Shown in pieces: positions 41,583 through 50,941 of a stretch of DNA of 64,000 nucleotides. Position 1 is the first letter of the stretch; each line of letters starts with the position of its first letter. Location: NCBI RefSeq assembly GCF_022829345.1, contig NZ_JAKSXV010000035.1:1-64000 (forward strand), in the 5' to 3' direction. The stretch comes from Methylobacterium sp. J-090. Its GTDB lineage: Bacteria > Pseudomonadota > Alphaproteobacteria > Rhizobiales > Beijerinckiaceae. Both the position numbers and the translations under genes were made by a program. The notes under the pieces are model-generated. The model ran no database searches. It was not told where the DNA came from and saw only the letters and a list, made by a program, of their open reading frames with translations.

Positions 41583-43142
41583 TTACTCGGCAGCGACGGA
41601 CATGTGTCCGCCACGCTCGAAATCCTCGGGGAAATGGGTGATCGCGCTCATGACGGGCATCGGCGTGAGCCCGCCCATGGCGCAGAGCGACCCATCGGTC
41701 ATGACGTCGCAAAGGTCTGAGATGACAGCCAGATTACGCTGGGTGTCGGTGCCGGCGATGACCTTGTCCATGGTCTCGACGCCGCGTGTCGCGCCGATGC
41801 GGCAGGGAGTGCACTTGCCGCAGGATTCGACGGCGCAGAACTCGAAGGCGAAGCGCGCCTGCTTTGCCATGTCGACGGTGTCGTCGAACACCACGATGCC
41901 GCCATGGCCGACGAGGCCCTTCTTGGCCGCCATCGCCTCGTAGTCGAGGGGTGTGTCGAGGAGGTGATCGGGGAAGTAGGCGCCGAGCGGGCCGCCGACC
42001 TGCACCGCCCGCACAGGCCGTCCGCTCTGTGTGCCGCCGCCGAAATCCTCGATGATCTCGCGCAGCGTAATGCCGAAGGCGTACTCGATGAGGCCGCCGT
42101 GCTTGATGTTGCCGGCAAGCTGGATCGCCAGGGTGCCGAGGGACCGGCCCATGCCGTACTCGGCATAGGCCTTGGCGCCGTGCTCGAGGATGTAGGGCAC
42201 GGCCGTGAAGGTCATCACGTTGTTGACCAGCGTCGGCTTGCCGAGGAACCCCTTGAGTGCCGGAATCGGCGGCTTGGCGCGGACGATGCCGCGGCGGCCC
42301 TCCAGGCTCTCCAGCAGGGAGGTCTCCTCGCCACAGATATAGGCGCCGGCACCGAGGCGGACTTCGAGGTGGAAGGCCTTGCCGGAGCCCATGACGTTAT
42401 CGCCGAGGAAGCCGGCCTTCGTCCCGTTGGCGATGGCTTCCTTCAGGGTCGAGAAGGCCTGGGGATACTCGGAGCGCAGGTAGATGTAGCCACGCGTGGC
42501 CCCCGTCGCGATGCCCGCGATGGTCATGCCCTCGATGAGATTGAAGGGGTCGCCCTCCATCATCATCCGGTCGGCGAAGGTGCCGGAATCGCCCTCGTCG
42601 GCATTGCAGACCACGTATTTCTGGTCCGACGCGGCGAGCATCACCGTGTTCCACTTGATGCCGGCCGGGAACCCGGCGCCGCCGCGCCCGCGCAGACCGG
42701 ACTCGCGGACCTCGGCGACGATGCCGGCGGCGTCGAGCTTGAGGGCGGCTTCCAGCCCCTTGTAGCCACCATGCGCCCGGTAATCCGCGACGGAGACCGG
42801 ATCGACGACGCCGCAGCGCTGGAAGGTCAGGCGATGCTGGCGGGCGAGGTAGGGAATCTTTTCGGGGTCGCCGAGGCGCAGAGCATGCGCCCCACCATCC
42901 ACCAGACCGGCATCGAGCAGGCCATCGACGTCGCCGAGGGTGACGGGGCCGTAGGCGATGCGGCCTTCGGCCGTGCCGACCTCGATCATCGGTTCCAGCC
43001 ACAGCATCCCGCGCGAACCCGTGCGGACGATGGTGACGTCGAGGCCTCGGCGCTCGGCTCCGGCGAACAGGGCGCGGGCGACCCGGTTGGCCCCGAGCCC
43101 GAGGGCGACGGCGTCGCGGGGGACGTAGAGGGTGACGCTCAT
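41583..43142 (-). CDS. fdsB: Formate dehydrogenase beta subunit (NuoF-like)
   Basis: The 519-residue subunit binds FMN, NAD and a [4Fe-4S] cluster and passes formate electrons to NAD+. The N-terminal thioredoxin-like domain precedes the NuoF domain with SGLRGRGGAGFPAGIKW (FMN/NAD glycine loop), CNADEGDSGTFADRMMME, CGEETSLLESLEGRRG, and the cluster motif ESCGKCTPCRIG near the end. The ATG at 43142 is the family start and overlaps the fdsG stop by four bases. Confidence 0.95.
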   Translation of the reverse strand: MSVTLYVPRDAVALGLGANRVARALFAGAERRGLDVTIVRTGSRGMLWLEPMIEVGTAEGRIAYGPVTLGDVDGLLDAGLVDGGAHALRLGDPEKIPYLARQHRLTFQRCGVVDPVSVADYRAHGGYKGLEAALKLDAAGIVAEVRESGLRGRGGAGFPAGIKWNTVMLAASDQKYVVCNADEGDSGTFADRMMMEGDPFNLIEGMTIAGIATGATRGYIYLRSEYPQAFSTLKEAIANGTKAGFLGDNVMGSGKAFHLEVRLGAGAYICGEETSLLESLEGRRGIVRAKPPIPALKGFLGKPTLVNNVMTFTAVPYILEHGAKAYAEYGMGRSLGTLAIQLAGNIKHGGLIEYAFGITLREIIEDFGGGTQSGRPVRAVQVGGPLGAYFPDHLLDTPLDYEAMAAKKGLVGHGGIVVFDDTVDMAKQARFAFEFCAVESCGKCTPCRIGATRGVETMDKVIAGTDTQRNLAVISDLCDVMTDGSLCAMGGLTPMPVMSAITHFPEDFERGGHMSVAAE

Positions 43143-43612
43143 GACTTCACCTCGGCCAGGGCCGATTCCAGGGAGTCGGCGGTGAGCCGGGCCAGGGGCT
43201 CGTCGTCGACGAGGGCGCCCGGACCGTTGGCGCAGAGGCCGAGGCAGTAGACCGGCTCGACGGTGACCTGACCATCCGGCGTGGTGCCGTGCCAATCGAT
43301 TCCGAGGCGGGCGAGGATGTCGGCATGGAGCGCGTCCGAGCCCATGGCCTGGCAGGCCTCGGCCCGGCACAGCTTCACCTGATGCCGGCCGGACGGCGCG
43401 CGCCGGAAGTCGTGGTAGAAGGTGATGCAGCCGTGGATCTCGGCCCGCGACAGGTTCAGCGCGTCGGCAATGAGCGGCACCGCCCCCTCGTCGACGTAGC
43501 CGAAAGTCTCCTGCAGGGCGTGGAGGATCGGAAGAGTCGCCCCTTCCAGATGGAGATGATCGGCGATGATCCCGGCGGCGCGGGGCTCGCTCCAGGGCTC
43601 GTTCGGCAGCAT
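43139..43612 (-). CDS. fdsG: Formate dehydrogenase gamma subunit (NuoE-like)
   Basis: The 157-residue thioredoxin-like subunit carries a [2Fe-2S] cluster. Its four ligands are C-x4-C in LCRAEACQAMG and C-x3-C in VYCLGLCANGPG. The family segment ITFYHDFRRAPSGRHQVKLC is present. The ATG at 43612 gives MLPNEPWSEPRAAG. A further start 11 codons upstream is possible (TTG/ATG with weaker context). It is the first gene of the formate dehydrogenase operon. Confidence 0.95.
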   Translation of the reverse strand: MLPNEPWSEPRAAGIIADHLHLEGATLPILHALQETFGYVDEGAVPLIADALNLSRAEIHGCITFYHDFRRAPSGRHQVKLCRAEACQAMGSDALHADILARLGIDWHGTTPDGQVTVEPVYCLGLCANGPGALVDDEPLARLTADSLESALAEVKS

Positions 43613-43681
43613 TGTTCCACCCGGTTTATCTTGTTCTCGTTCCAATGTGGTATATCACCGACCGTGAATCAATCGCGCCTT

Positions 43682-43700
43682 TCCGTTGGTCGACAACGGA
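43682..43700 (-). promoter_or_regulatory. Likely regulator binding site upstream of fdsG
   Basis: TCCGTTG-GTCGA-CAACGGA is a perfect 7-base inverted repeat 70-88 bases upstream of the fdsG ATG and just downstream of the LysR-gene stop. Symmetry and position fit an activator site for the adjacent LysR-type regulator. TATAC/TGATATACC about 40 bases nearer fdsG could be the -10 box. Confidence 0.55.
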
Positions 43701-43763
43701 TTTTTGTCGTAAAATGATTGTGCAACGCAAAAACCCATAGCGAGGCCGGAGCTCGGCAGGACC

Positions 43764-44672
43764 TCACAGGGAGGCAATATCCTGCGCGATGGTGGGCGCT
43801 GCGGCACGGGCCTCGACGATGAGGGCGGCGCAGAGCGGCGTCATGGGTTCGCGTTCCGGCACGACGAGGCCGATCAGGTGGCTGACGTCGGGCTCGACGA
43901 TGGGCACGGCCCGCACCCGCTCGCTGAGGCGGAAACTGTCGGCGAGCACCGCCGGCATGATGCTCGCCCACTTGGCCGTCCGGACATGGGTGAGCAGGAC
44001 GATCATCGAGTTCGATTCGAGGAGCGGCGCCGAGACGCGCCCGACACTGGTCAGATGCCGGTCGATGATCCGACGGTTCTGCATGTCGGGCGTGAGCAGG
44101 CAGAGGGGGATGCGCGCCACCTCTTCCCAGGTCACGGACTCGCGGGCGCCGAAGACGCCGTCCACCGCAGTGAGCAGCCGGTAGCGCTCGCGGTAAAGCG
44201 GCACGGCGGTGAGGCGCCCCAGAGGCTCGTTCTCCAGGTAGGTGATGCCGGCGTCGATCTCGAGATCGGCGATGAGACGGCCGATCTCGCCCGAGGTGGT
44301 GGAGTGCACGGAGAACCGCACCTCCGGATGGCGCATCCGGAACGGCGTCGTGAGGGCCGCCACGATGGGCGTCGCCGTCGGGATCGCGGCAAGCCGAAGC
44401 GTGCCGGACAGGCCCCGTCGCAGGCTCGCCACCTCCTCCCGCATGGCGCGGGCATCGCCGACGATGCGGCGCGCCCATTCGAGCACCCGCTCGCCCTCCG
44501 GGGTGAAGCCCTGGAAGCGGGAACCGCGCTGGACCAGCATGACGCCGAGGCGTTCCTCGAGCTGCTTCACGCCGGCCGACAGGGTCTGCTGCGAGACGTT
44601 GCAGACCTGCGCGGCCCGGCCGAAATGGCGCTCGCGCGCCAGGGCGAGGATGAATTCCAAACGCTCGATCAC
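43764..44672 (-). CDS. LysR-family regulator of the formate dehydrogenase operon (FdsR-like)
   Basis: The 302-residue protein starts at a GTG (44672) with GGAGG upstream. The winged helix-turn-helix reads LEFILALARERHFGRAAQVC, VSQQTLSAGVKQLEERLG and LVQRGSRFQGFTPEG. The effector-binding domain (about 90-295) has GTLRLAAIPTATPIVAALT. It lies directly upstream of fdsG on the same strand, whereas in many fds operons the regulator is divergent. The ligand is unknown, although formate is the natural guess from context. Confidence 0.88.
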   Translation of the reverse strand: MIERLEFILALARERHFGRAAQVCNVSQQTLSAGVKQLEERLGVMLVQRGSRFQGFTPEGERVLEWARRIVGDARAMREEVASLRRGLSGTLRLAAIPTATPIVAALTTPFRMRHPEVRFSVHSTTSGEIGRLIADLEIDAGITYLENEPLGRLTAVPLYRERYRLLTAVDGVFGARESVTWEEVARIPLCLLTPDMQNRRIIDRHLTSVGRVSAPLLESNSMIVLLTHVRTAKWASIMPAVLADSFRLSERVRAVPIVEPDVSHLIGLVVPEREPMTPLCAALIVEARAAAPTIAQDIASL

Positions 44673-44959
44673 GGGCCGGCACGAACCTCCATGTCGATTG
44701 TCAGACCGCGCCCGCGAAGGGTCCACAGAGGGGTCCGCACGCGAATCGGACCCGGCATAACGCGCACGAATGCCGCCGATGCGACGCTGTTGCGGTTGCG
44801 CCTCCCCCGCCCATGTGGTCTGACACGCCCCATCGGCATTCAGGGTGGGCAAAATCCGCGGGATGCCGCAACACCCGCAGAACGCACTTGCGCTTTCGTC
44901 TAAATATAGCAAGAGGCGCGGGGACAACCGATCACGTCATGGGGAGCCGAGAGAGGCAG

Positions 44960-45802
44960 ATGCGGACGACGCAGGCGCAACACCGGTCATCATGGGGGCT
45001 TGCCGCGCTTGGCGCCGTCCTCGTCTCGTCGTCATCCGCCCTGGCGGCCGGCATCGGCCAGCCCGTGCCCTGGCAGATGGATCGCCAAGTTGCGGTCACC
45101 GAGAATGCCCGGGACATCCATACCTTCGAACAGGGCATGCACTGGCTGTCCTTCGGCATCTCGGCCTTCGTGCTGGCGCTGATCCTCTACTGCGTGTTCC
45201 GTTTCAACGAGAAGGCGAACCCGACGCCCTCGAAGACCACGCACAACACCCTCATCGAGGTGGCCTGGACCATCGTCCCGGTGCTCATCCTCGTCGCCGT
45301 CGCGATCCCGTCGTTCCGCCTCCTGCGCACGCAGCTCTCGGACCCGAAGGCCGACGTGCTCGTGAAGGTGATCGGCCATGCCTGGTACTGGTCCTACGAG
45401 TACCCGGCCGTCGAGCAGGGCGGCGGCTTCACGTTCGACGCCAACCTCGACGAGGACAAGCAGCCGAAGCTCCTCGGCACCGACAACGACATGGTCGTGC
45501 CGGTGAGCAAGATCGTCAAAATCCAGGTCACCGCCGCCGACGTGCTGCATTCCTGGGCGATGCCGTCCTTCGGCTTCAAGATCGACGCCATCCCCGGCCG
45601 CCTCAACCAGTTCTGGTTCAAGGCCGAGCGCGAGGGCACCTATCACGGCCAGTGCTCCGAACTCTGCGGCGCCCGCCACGCCTATATGCCGATCACGGTC
45701 CAGGTCGTGAGCGAGGAGGCCTACGCCAAGTGGCTCGCCGAGGGTAAGACGAAGTTCGCCCGGATCGACAACGACACCTCGAAGTTCGCTGCGGCCCGCT
45801 GA
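44960..45802 (+). CDS. coxB: Cytochrome c oxidase subunit II
   Basis: The 280-residue protein has a signal/anchor (about residues 10-29) and two membrane helices (WLSFGISAFVLALILYCVF and TLIEVAWTIVPVLILVAVAI). The periplasmic CuA domain has ligands H197 (VLHSWAMP), C232, E234, C236, H240 and M243 (GQCSELCGARHAYMP). GHAWYWSYEYP is the conserved aromatic motif for electron entry. The ATG at 44960 with GAGAGG is favoured over one at 44939. It is the first gene of the cox operon, and a strong stem-loop lies before coxA. Confidence 0.96.
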   Translation: MRTTQAQHRSSWGLAALGAVLVSSSSALAAGIGQPVPWQMDRQVAVTENARDIHTFEQGMHWLSFGISAFVLALILYCVFRFNEKANPTPSKTTHNTLIEVAWTIVPVLILVAVAIPSFRLLRTQLSDPKADVLVKVIGHAWYWSYEYPAVEQGGGFTFDANLDEDKQPKLLGTDNDMVVPVSKIVKIQVTAADVLHSWAMPSFGFKIDAIPGRLNQFWFKAEREGTYHGQCSELCGARHAYMPITVQVVSEEAYAKWLAEGKTKFARIDNDTSKFAAAR

Positions 45803-45809
45803 CGGGTCC

Positions 45810-45844
45810 GGCCGGTCCGGGCGCGAAGGGCGCCCGGACCGGCC
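45810..45844 (+). other. 15-base-pair stem-loop between coxB and coxA
   Basis: GGCCGGTCCGGGCGC and GCGCCCGGACCGGCC are perfect arms with a GAAGG loop, starting 8 bases after the coxB stop. No T-tract follows, so it is unlikely to be a full terminator. It may protect the coxB message or limit read-through, giving more coxB than coxA transcript. Confidence 0.65.
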
Positions 45845-45887
45845 TCGCTTCATGAGATTCAAGAGAAACCTGGACTGAGGTCTATCC

Positions 45888-47516
45888 ATGGCTAACGCCG
45901 CAGCACATTCGGGGCACCACGACGCCCACGATCACAAGCCGCCGTTCTTCTCCCGCTGGTTCCTGTCCACGAACCACAAGGACATCGGCACCCTCTACCT
46001 GCTGTTCGCCTTCTGCGCGGGCATCATCGGCGCGTTCCTCTCCTTCGGCATCCGCATGGAGATGGAGGAGCCCGGCCTCCAGTATTTCGCCAATCCCGGC
46101 ACCTACAACGTGTTCGTGACCGGCCACGGACTCATCATGGTGTTCTTCATGGTGATGCCCGCCCTCATCGGCGGCTTCGGCAACTGGTTCGTGCCCCTCA
46201 TGATCGGCGCGCCCGACATGGCGTTCCCGCGCATGAACAACATCTCGTTCTGGCTGACGGTGGCGGGCTTCCTCAGCCTCGTCTGCTCGCTGTTCGTCGA
46301 GGGCGCTCCCGGCGCCAGCGGCGCCGGCACCGGCTGGACCGTCTACCCGCCGCTCTCCACCGCCGGCCATCCCGGCCCGGCCGTCGACTTCGCGATCTTC
46401 GCCCTGCACCTGTCCGGCGCCGGCTCGATCCTGGGCGCCATCAACTTCATCACCACCATCCTGAACATGCGCGCGCCGGGCATGACCCTGCACAAGATGC
46501 CGCTGTTCGCCTGGTCGATGCTGGTGACCGCGTTCCTGCTGCTCCTGTCGCTTCCGGTGCTCGCCGGCGCGATCACCATGCTGCTCACCGACCGCAACTT
46601 CGGCACGACCTTCTTCGACCCGGCCGGCGGCGGTGATCCGGTGCTCTACCAGCACCTGTTCTGGTTCTTCGGTCACCCCGAAGTGTACATCATGATCCTG
46701 CCGGCCTTCGGCATCGTCAGCCACATCATCTCGACCTTCTCGAAGAAGCCCGTGTTCGGCTACCTCGCCATGGCCTACGCCATGGTCGCCATCGGCGTCG
46801 TCGGCTTCGTCGTGTGGGCGCACCACATGTACACCGTCGGCCTGTCGCTTCAGACCCAGTCCTACTTCGTGTTCGCCACCATGGTGATCGCGGTGCCCAC
46901 CGGCGTGAAGATCTTCTCGTGGATCGCCACCATGTGGGGCGGCTCCATCCGCTTCACCGCCGCCATGCACTGGGCCGTCGGCTTCATCTTCCTGTTCACC
47001 GTCGGCGGCGTGACCGGCGTGGTGCTGGCGAACTCGGCGGTCGATAAGTACCTGCACGACACCTACTACGTCGTGGCGCACTTCCATTACGTGCTCTCGC
47101 TCGGCGCGGTGTTCATCATCTTCGCCGGCGTCTACTACTGGTTCCCGAAGATGACCGGCCACATCATCCCCGAATGGGCCGGCAAGCTGCACTTCTGGCT
47201 CGCCTTCATCGGCGCGAACGTGCTGTTCTTCCCGATGCACTTCCTCGGTCTCGCCGGTATGCCGCGTCGCTACGCCGACTACCCAGAGGCCTTCGCCGGC
47301 TGGCACAAGGTCTCGACCTGGGGCGGGCACATCTTCGCGCTCGGCATGGTGGTGTTCTTCATCGGCGTCGTCCTGGCCTTCCGGTCCAGCAAGCGCGCGG
47401 CCGACAATCCGTGGGGCGAGGGTGCGACCACCCTCGAGTGGACCCTGTCCTCGCCGCCGCCCTTCCACCAGTTCGAGACGCTGCCCCGCATCGTCGACGA
47501 GCCGGGCCACCACTGA
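45888..47516 (+). CDS. coxA: Cytochrome c oxidase subunit I
   Basis: The 542-residue haem-copper oxidase subunit has twelve membrane helices. It carries [19 protein letters not shown] at the start, [15 protein letters not shown], the CuB region [18 protein letters not shown] with the covalent His-Tyr motif, and [18 protein letters not shown] with the haem-a3 and CuB histidines. LSVDSS-type or D-channel motifs are consistent with an A-family aa3 oxidase. It reduces oxygen to water and pumps protons. It lies 85 bases after coxB. Confidence 0.97.
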   Translation: MANAAAHSGHHDAHDHKPPFFSRWFLSTNHKDIGTLYLLFAFCAGIIGAFLSFGIRMEMEEPGLQYFANPGTYNVFVTGHGLIMVFFMVMPALIGGFGNWFVPLMIGAPDMAFPRMNNISFWLTVAGFLSLVCSLFVEGAPGASGAGTGWTVYPPLSTAGHPGPAVDFAIFALHLSGAGSILGAINFITTILNMRAPGMTLHKMPLFAWSMLVTAFLLLLSLPVLAGAITMLLTDRNFGTTFFDPAGGGDPVLYQHLFWFFGHPEVYIMILPAFGIVSHIISTFSKKPVFGYLAMAYAMVAIGVVGFVVWAHHMYTVGLSLQTQSYFVFATMVIAVPTGVKIFSWIATMWGGSIRFTAAMHWAVGFIFLFTVGGVTGVVLANSAVDKYLHDTYYVVAHFHYVLSLGAVFIIFAGVYYWFPKMTGHIIPEWAGKLHFWLAFIGANVLFFPMHFLGLAGMPRRYADYPEAFAGWHKVSTWGGHIFALGMVVFFIGVVLAFRSSKRAADNPWGEGATTLEWTLSSPPPFHQFETLPRIVDEPGHH

Positions 47517-47540
47517 GAAAAGCCATAAGCTTCACGGATT

Positions 47541-47566
47541 GCGAGGACCGCGCGAGCGGTCCTCGC
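47541..47566 (+). terminator. Stem-loop after coxA
   Basis: GCGAGGACCGC and GCGGTCCTCGC form a perfect 11-base stem with a short loop and are followed by TCTTTCCCGG. It lies 25 bases after the coxA stop. It could be a partial terminator or processing site between the oxidase genes and the assembly genes. Confidence 0.5.
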
Positions 47567-47690
47567 TCTTTCCCGGATGCCTCACCCGCCGAAATCGGGG
47601 GGCGGGCATCCCCCAAAGGGCGGCGCCAAGACTGCATCATTCGATGACGGCGCGATCCGAAGCCCCACACGACAAACGCATCAGGTCCCC

Positions 47691-48644
47691 ATGACGAGCC
47701 TGTCGAACAGCCTCTCCGCTGACGCCGAGCCGCAACCGGTCACCATGGCCGTGGGCGGCGAGGTCTCGGATTTCTTCGCCCTGCTGAAGCCGCGCGTGAT
47801 GGTGCTGGTGATCTTCACCGCCCTCGTCGGCATGGCGGTGTCGAACGTTCACATCCAGCCCGTGGTCGGCACGATCTCGCTCCTCATGATCGCCGTGGGT
47901 GCGGGCGCCTCGGGCTGCCTCAACATGTGGTGGGACGCCGACATCGACGCCGTGATGACCCGCACGGCCAAGCGCCCGATCCCGGATGGCCGCATCCAGC
48001 CCGGCGAGGCCCTGGCCTTCGGCATCGTCCTGTCCGTCGGCTCGGTGCTCGTGCTCGGTCTCGCCTCGAACTGGCTCGCCGCTGGACTCCTCGCTTTCAC
48101 CATCGTGTTCTACGCGGTGTTCTATTCCATGTGGCTGAAGCGCGCGACGCCGCAGAACATCGTCATCGGCGGTGCCGCCGGCGCCCTGCCGCCGATCATC
48201 GGTCAGGCCGTGGTCACGGGCTCGGTGGGCATCGAATCGATCGTCCTATTCCTCATCATCTTCATCTGGACGCCGCCGCACTTCTGGGCGCTGGCCCTGA
48301 TCAAGTCGGGTGAGTACGCCAAGGCCGGCATCCCGATGATGCCGAACGTGGCCGGGCCGCAATCGACCCGCCGCCAGATCATCTACTATTCCCTCGTCCT
48401 CTTCCCCGTCGGCCTCGCCCCGGTCTTCCTCGGCTTCGGCGGCCTTCTCTACGGCCTGACCGCCCTGCTCGGCGGCCTCGGCATGCTCGCCTTCAGCGTC
48501 CACGTCTTCCGCAACCGCGAGGGCGAGGCGGAGCGCAAGGCGGCGCTGGGCATGTTCGGCTTCTCGATCCTGTACCTGTTCCTCCTGTTCTCGGCACTGC
48601 TGGCCGAGCACAGCCTCGGCCTGCTCCGGACGGTGATCGCGTGA
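47691..48644 (+). CDS. ctaB: Protohaem IX farnesyltransferase (haem O synthase)
   Basis: The 317-residue UbiA-family membrane enzyme attaches farnesyl to haem [21 protein letters not shown] opens the family. The Asp-rich substrate motif is [20 protein letters not shown], and [20 protein letters not shown] is the second conserved loop. The ATG at 47691 is the family start. Haem O is then used for haem A. Its stop overlaps the following small gene by four bases. Confidence 0.95.
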   Translation: MTSLSNSLSADAEPQPVTMAVGGEVSDFFALLKPRVMVLVIFTALVGMAVSNVHIQPVVGTISLLMIAVGAGASGCLNMWWDADIDAVMTRTAKRPIPDGRIQPGEALAFGIVLSVGSVLVLGLASNWLAAGLLAFTIVFYAVFYSMWLKRATPQNIVIGGAAGALPPIIGQAVVTGSVGIESIVLFLIIFIWTPPHFWALALIKSGEYAKAGIPMMPNVAGPQSTRRQIIYYSLVLFPVGLAPVFLGFGGLLYGLTALLGGLGMLAFSVHVFRNREGEAERKAALGMFGFSILYLFLLFSALLAEHSLGLLRTVIA

Positions 48645-48811
48645 GCGGCCTGCAGAACAATCCGCAGCCGCGGCCCCTCACGCCGGAGGAGGCGCAGCGC
48701 CGGCGGAAGCGGTCGCTCGCCATCGCGGCGGTGCTGTTCACCCTCGTGGCGATCTTCTACGTGCTAACCATCGCGAAGCTCGGACCTCAGGTCCTCAATC
48801 GCCCGCTGTGA
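48641..48811 (+). CDS. Small cytochrome-oxidase-operon membrane protein (CoxF-like)
   Basis: This short gene of 56 codons starts at GTG in a GTGA overlap with the ctaB stop. It begins [20 protein letters not shown], then [20 protein letters not shown] as one membrane helix, and ends [15 protein letters not shown]. The pattern [12 protein letters not shown] followed by one span is typical of small proteins between ctaB and ctaG in alphaproteobacterial cox operons, sometimes called CoxF. No activity is known. Ribosomes terminating on ctaB probably start it, and its stop overlaps a GTG in the ctaG frame. Confidence 0.8.
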   Translation: MSGLQNNPQPRPLTPEEAQRRRKRSLAIAAVLFTLVAIFYVLTIAKLGPQVLNRPL

Positions 48812-48831
48812 AGCGCGGCGACGGAGTCACC

Positions 48832-49431
48832 ATGACCGACCGTACCAAATCGTCCCGCAAGGCCGCCGTCACGGCGTTCGCCTGCGCCGGTCTCGCCTTC
48901 GGGATGATCGGCCTCGCCTTCGCGTCGGTGCCGCTCTACGACATGTTCTGCAAGGCCACGGGCTTCGACGGCACGCCGCGCAAGGGTGCCGCGCTCGCAG
49001 CGGCGGCCACCGACGACAGCATGCTGGTCCGGTTCGACACCAACGTCTCCTCCAGCCTGCCCTGGCGCTTCCAGGCCGAGACCGCCGAGGTTACGGCCCG
49101 GCTGGGGGAAACCAAGACGGTGTTCTTCCGCGTGAAGAACGCCGGCACCGTACCGTCCACCGGCATCGCGACCTTCAACGTCCAGCCGGCGCTGATGGGC
49201 GCGTTCTTCGTCAAGATCGAGTGCTTCTGCTTCAACGAGCAGACCCTGCAGCCGGGCGAGACCATGGATTTCCCGGTGGTGTTCTACATCGATCCGGCCA
49301 TGCGCGAGGATTCGAACACCGCGCACCTCTCCGAGATGACCCTGTCCTACACCTACTTCGCGTCGAAGAACGGCCAGCCCACGGCCGCGCTTGCGACAAC
49401 GGGCAGCACGGGAAAGAAGTCGAATTTCTGA
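48832..49431 (+). CDS. ctaG: Cytochrome c oxidase assembly protein CtaG (Cox11)
   Basis: The 199-residue copper chaperone inserts CuB into subunit I. It has one N-terminal membrane helix (ACAGLAFGMIGLAFASVPLYDMFC) and a periplasmic Ig-like domain. The copper-binding motif is C-F-C in KIECFCFNEQTLQPGE, with VFYIDPAM and LSYTYF following. The ATG at 48832 has GGAG six bases before it. A GTG eight codons upstream overlaps the preceding gene. Confidence 0.94.
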   Translation: MTDRTKSSRKAAVTAFACAGLAFGMIGLAFASVPLYDMFCKATGFDGTPRKGAALAAAATDDSMLVRFDTNVSSSLPWRFQAETAEVTARLGETKTVFFRVKNAGTVPSTGIATFNVQPALMGAFFVKIECFCFNEQTLQPGETMDFPVVFYIDPAMREDSNTAHLSEMTLSYTYFASKNGQPTAALATTGSTGKKSNF

Positions 49432-49585
49432 CGCGCCAACCCTGTTTTCCATGGGCCAAGCGTGACAAGAGCGCGCCGGGCTGATTAAGGGTCTGAGCGT
49501 GGAGGCCGGACATCCGGTCGAGCCGAAACAATGAGAGAGCCCGGGGCCATCACGGTCGGGGGCCAGGGGTCAGGAGAGACGTTAG

Positions 49586-50443
49586 ATGGCCGAGGCGCAC
49601 GCCAAGAACCACGATTTCCACATTCTCGCCCCGAGTCCGTGGCCGCTCATCGGCGCCTTCTCCGGCTTCCTCATGGCGTTCGGCGCCGTGTTCTGGATGA
49701 AGAGCCTCACCATCGGCACCCTCAGCCCGGGGCCGTACATCTTCGGTGCCGGCGCCATCGGCGTGCTCTACACCATGTACGCCTGGTGGAAGGACGTGGT
49801 CCACGAGGCCAACACGGGTGACCACACCCGCGTGGTTCAGCTCCATCACCGCTACGGCATGATCATGTTCATCGCCTCCGAGGTGATGTTCTTCGCCGCG
49901 TGGTTCTGGGCCTATTTCGAGGCGGCCCTCTACACCGCCGACCCGATCCAATCGACCCGCGTTGACTTCACCGGCGGCACTTGGCCCCCGAAGGGCATCG
50001 AGGCGTTCGACCCCTGGCACCTGCCGCTCCTCAACACCCTGATCCTGCTCACCTCGGGCACGACCATCACCTGGGCCCACCACGCCCTCCTGCATGACGA
50101 CCGCAAGGGTCTGAAGTACGGCCTGTGGCTGACGATCATCCTCGGCGTGCTGTTCTCGGCCTGCCAGGCCTACGAGTACGCCCACGCCCATTTCGGCTTC
50201 TCGGGCAGCATCTACTCGGCGACCTTCTTCATGGCGACGGGCTTTCACGGCTTCCACGTCATCATCGGCACCATCTTCCTCTCCATCTGCCTGTACCGTG
50301 CCTATCTCGGCCAGTTCACCGTGAAGCAGCACCTCGGCTTCGAGTTCGCCGCCTGGTACTGGCACTTCGTCGACGTGGTGTGGCTGTTCCTGTTCGCCTC
50401 GATCTACGTCTGGGGCTCGGGCGCCGGACACGCCGCCCACTGA
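49586..50443 (+). CDS. coxC: Cytochrome c oxidase subunit III
   Basis: The 285-residue subunit has seven predicted helices. [20 protein letters not shown] opens, the lipid-binding region is [21 protein letters not shown] with the conserved Glu, and [20 protein letters not shown] and [20 protein letters not shown] close. It completes the three-subunit aa3 core. It lies 155 bases after ctaG. A hairpin follows the stop. Confidence 0.96.
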   Translation: MAEAHAKNHDFHILAPSPWPLIGAFSGFLMAFGAVFWMKSLTIGTLSPGPYIFGAGAIGVLYTMYAWWKDVVHEANTGDHTRVVQLHHRYGMIMFIASEVMFFAAWFWAYFEAALYTADPIQSTRVDFTGGTWPPKGIEAFDPWHLPLLNTLILLTSGTTITWAHHALLHDDRKGLKYGLWLTIILGVLFSACQAYEYAHAHFGFSGSIYSATFFMATGFHGFHVIIGTIFLSICLYRAYLGQFTVKQHLGFEFAAWYWHFVDVVWLFLFASIYVWGSGAGHAAH

Positions 50444-50473
50444 GTTCGGCCCTCTCGGCTGCATGGGAGACAT

Positions 50474-50499
50474 GAAAGGGCGGCGCGAGCCGCCCTTTC
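50474..50499 (+). terminator. Hairpin after coxC
   Basis: GAAAGGGCGGC and GCCGCCCTTTC are perfect 11-base arms with a GCGA tetraloop, starting 31 bases after the coxC stop. The stem contains A-T pairs at the base rather than a separate T-tract. It probably ends or attenuates the cox transcript. Confidence 0.6.
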
Positions 50500-50572
50500 G
50501 CGTGTGGGGACCGTCCCTTATCCCCATATCCGCATCGAGCCGGCGTTCGTCCGGGCTCGAGGAGTACGCATC

Positions 50573-50941
50573 TTGGACGCCACGCGGCCACTTCCCCCAC
50601 CGATCCCCACCGGCCTGCGCGGTCGCTGCCCGCGCTGCGGCGAGGGCCACATGTTCGACGGCTTCCTCACCTTTCGTCCATCCTGCGAGGTCTGCGGCCA
50701 GGATTTCTCCGGCTTCAACTCCGGCGACGGCCCGGCCTTCTTCGTCATGTCCATCGTCGGGATCGTCGTGGTCGGCCTCGCCCTGTGGATGGAGATCACC
50801 TACGAGCCTGCGATCTGGATCCACGCCCTCGTGGCCGGTTCCCTGTCCATCGGGTTGAGCCTCGCCATCATCCGGCCGCTCAAGGGCGTCCTCGCTGCCT
50901 TGCAATTCGCCAACAAGGCCGAGCAGGGGCGCTTCCGCTAG
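50573..50941 (+). CDS. DUF983 family membrane protein with zinc-ribbon-like motif
   Basis: The 122-residue protein from the TTG at 50573, with GAGGAG upstream, has two C-x2-C pairs. These are C19/C22 (RGRCPRCGEG) and C38/C41 (SCEVCGQDF). Two membrane helices follow (FFVMSIVGIVVVGLALWM and WIHALVAGSLSIGLSLAII). The motif HMFDGFLTFRPSCEVCG is the DUF983 signature. Such genes sit regularly in cox operons between coxC and SURF1, which suggests an oxidase-assembly role. No biochemical function is established. Confidence 0.88.
   Translation: MDATRPLPPPIPTGLRGRCPRCGEGHMFDGFLTFRPSCEVCGQDFSGFNSGDGPAFFVMSIVGIVVVGLALWMEITYEPAIWIHALVAGSLSIGLSLAIIRPLKGVLAALQFANKAEQGRFR

Noticed and set aside
38657..41641. 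994-codon frame opposite fdsA
   Set aside because: Antisense shadow of fdsA with repetitive Asp/Gly/His-rich sequence. No ribosome-binding site.
45882..47513. 543-codon frame opposite coxA
   Set aside because: Highly charged His/Glu/Asp-rich mirror of a membrane-protein gene. Not a protein family.
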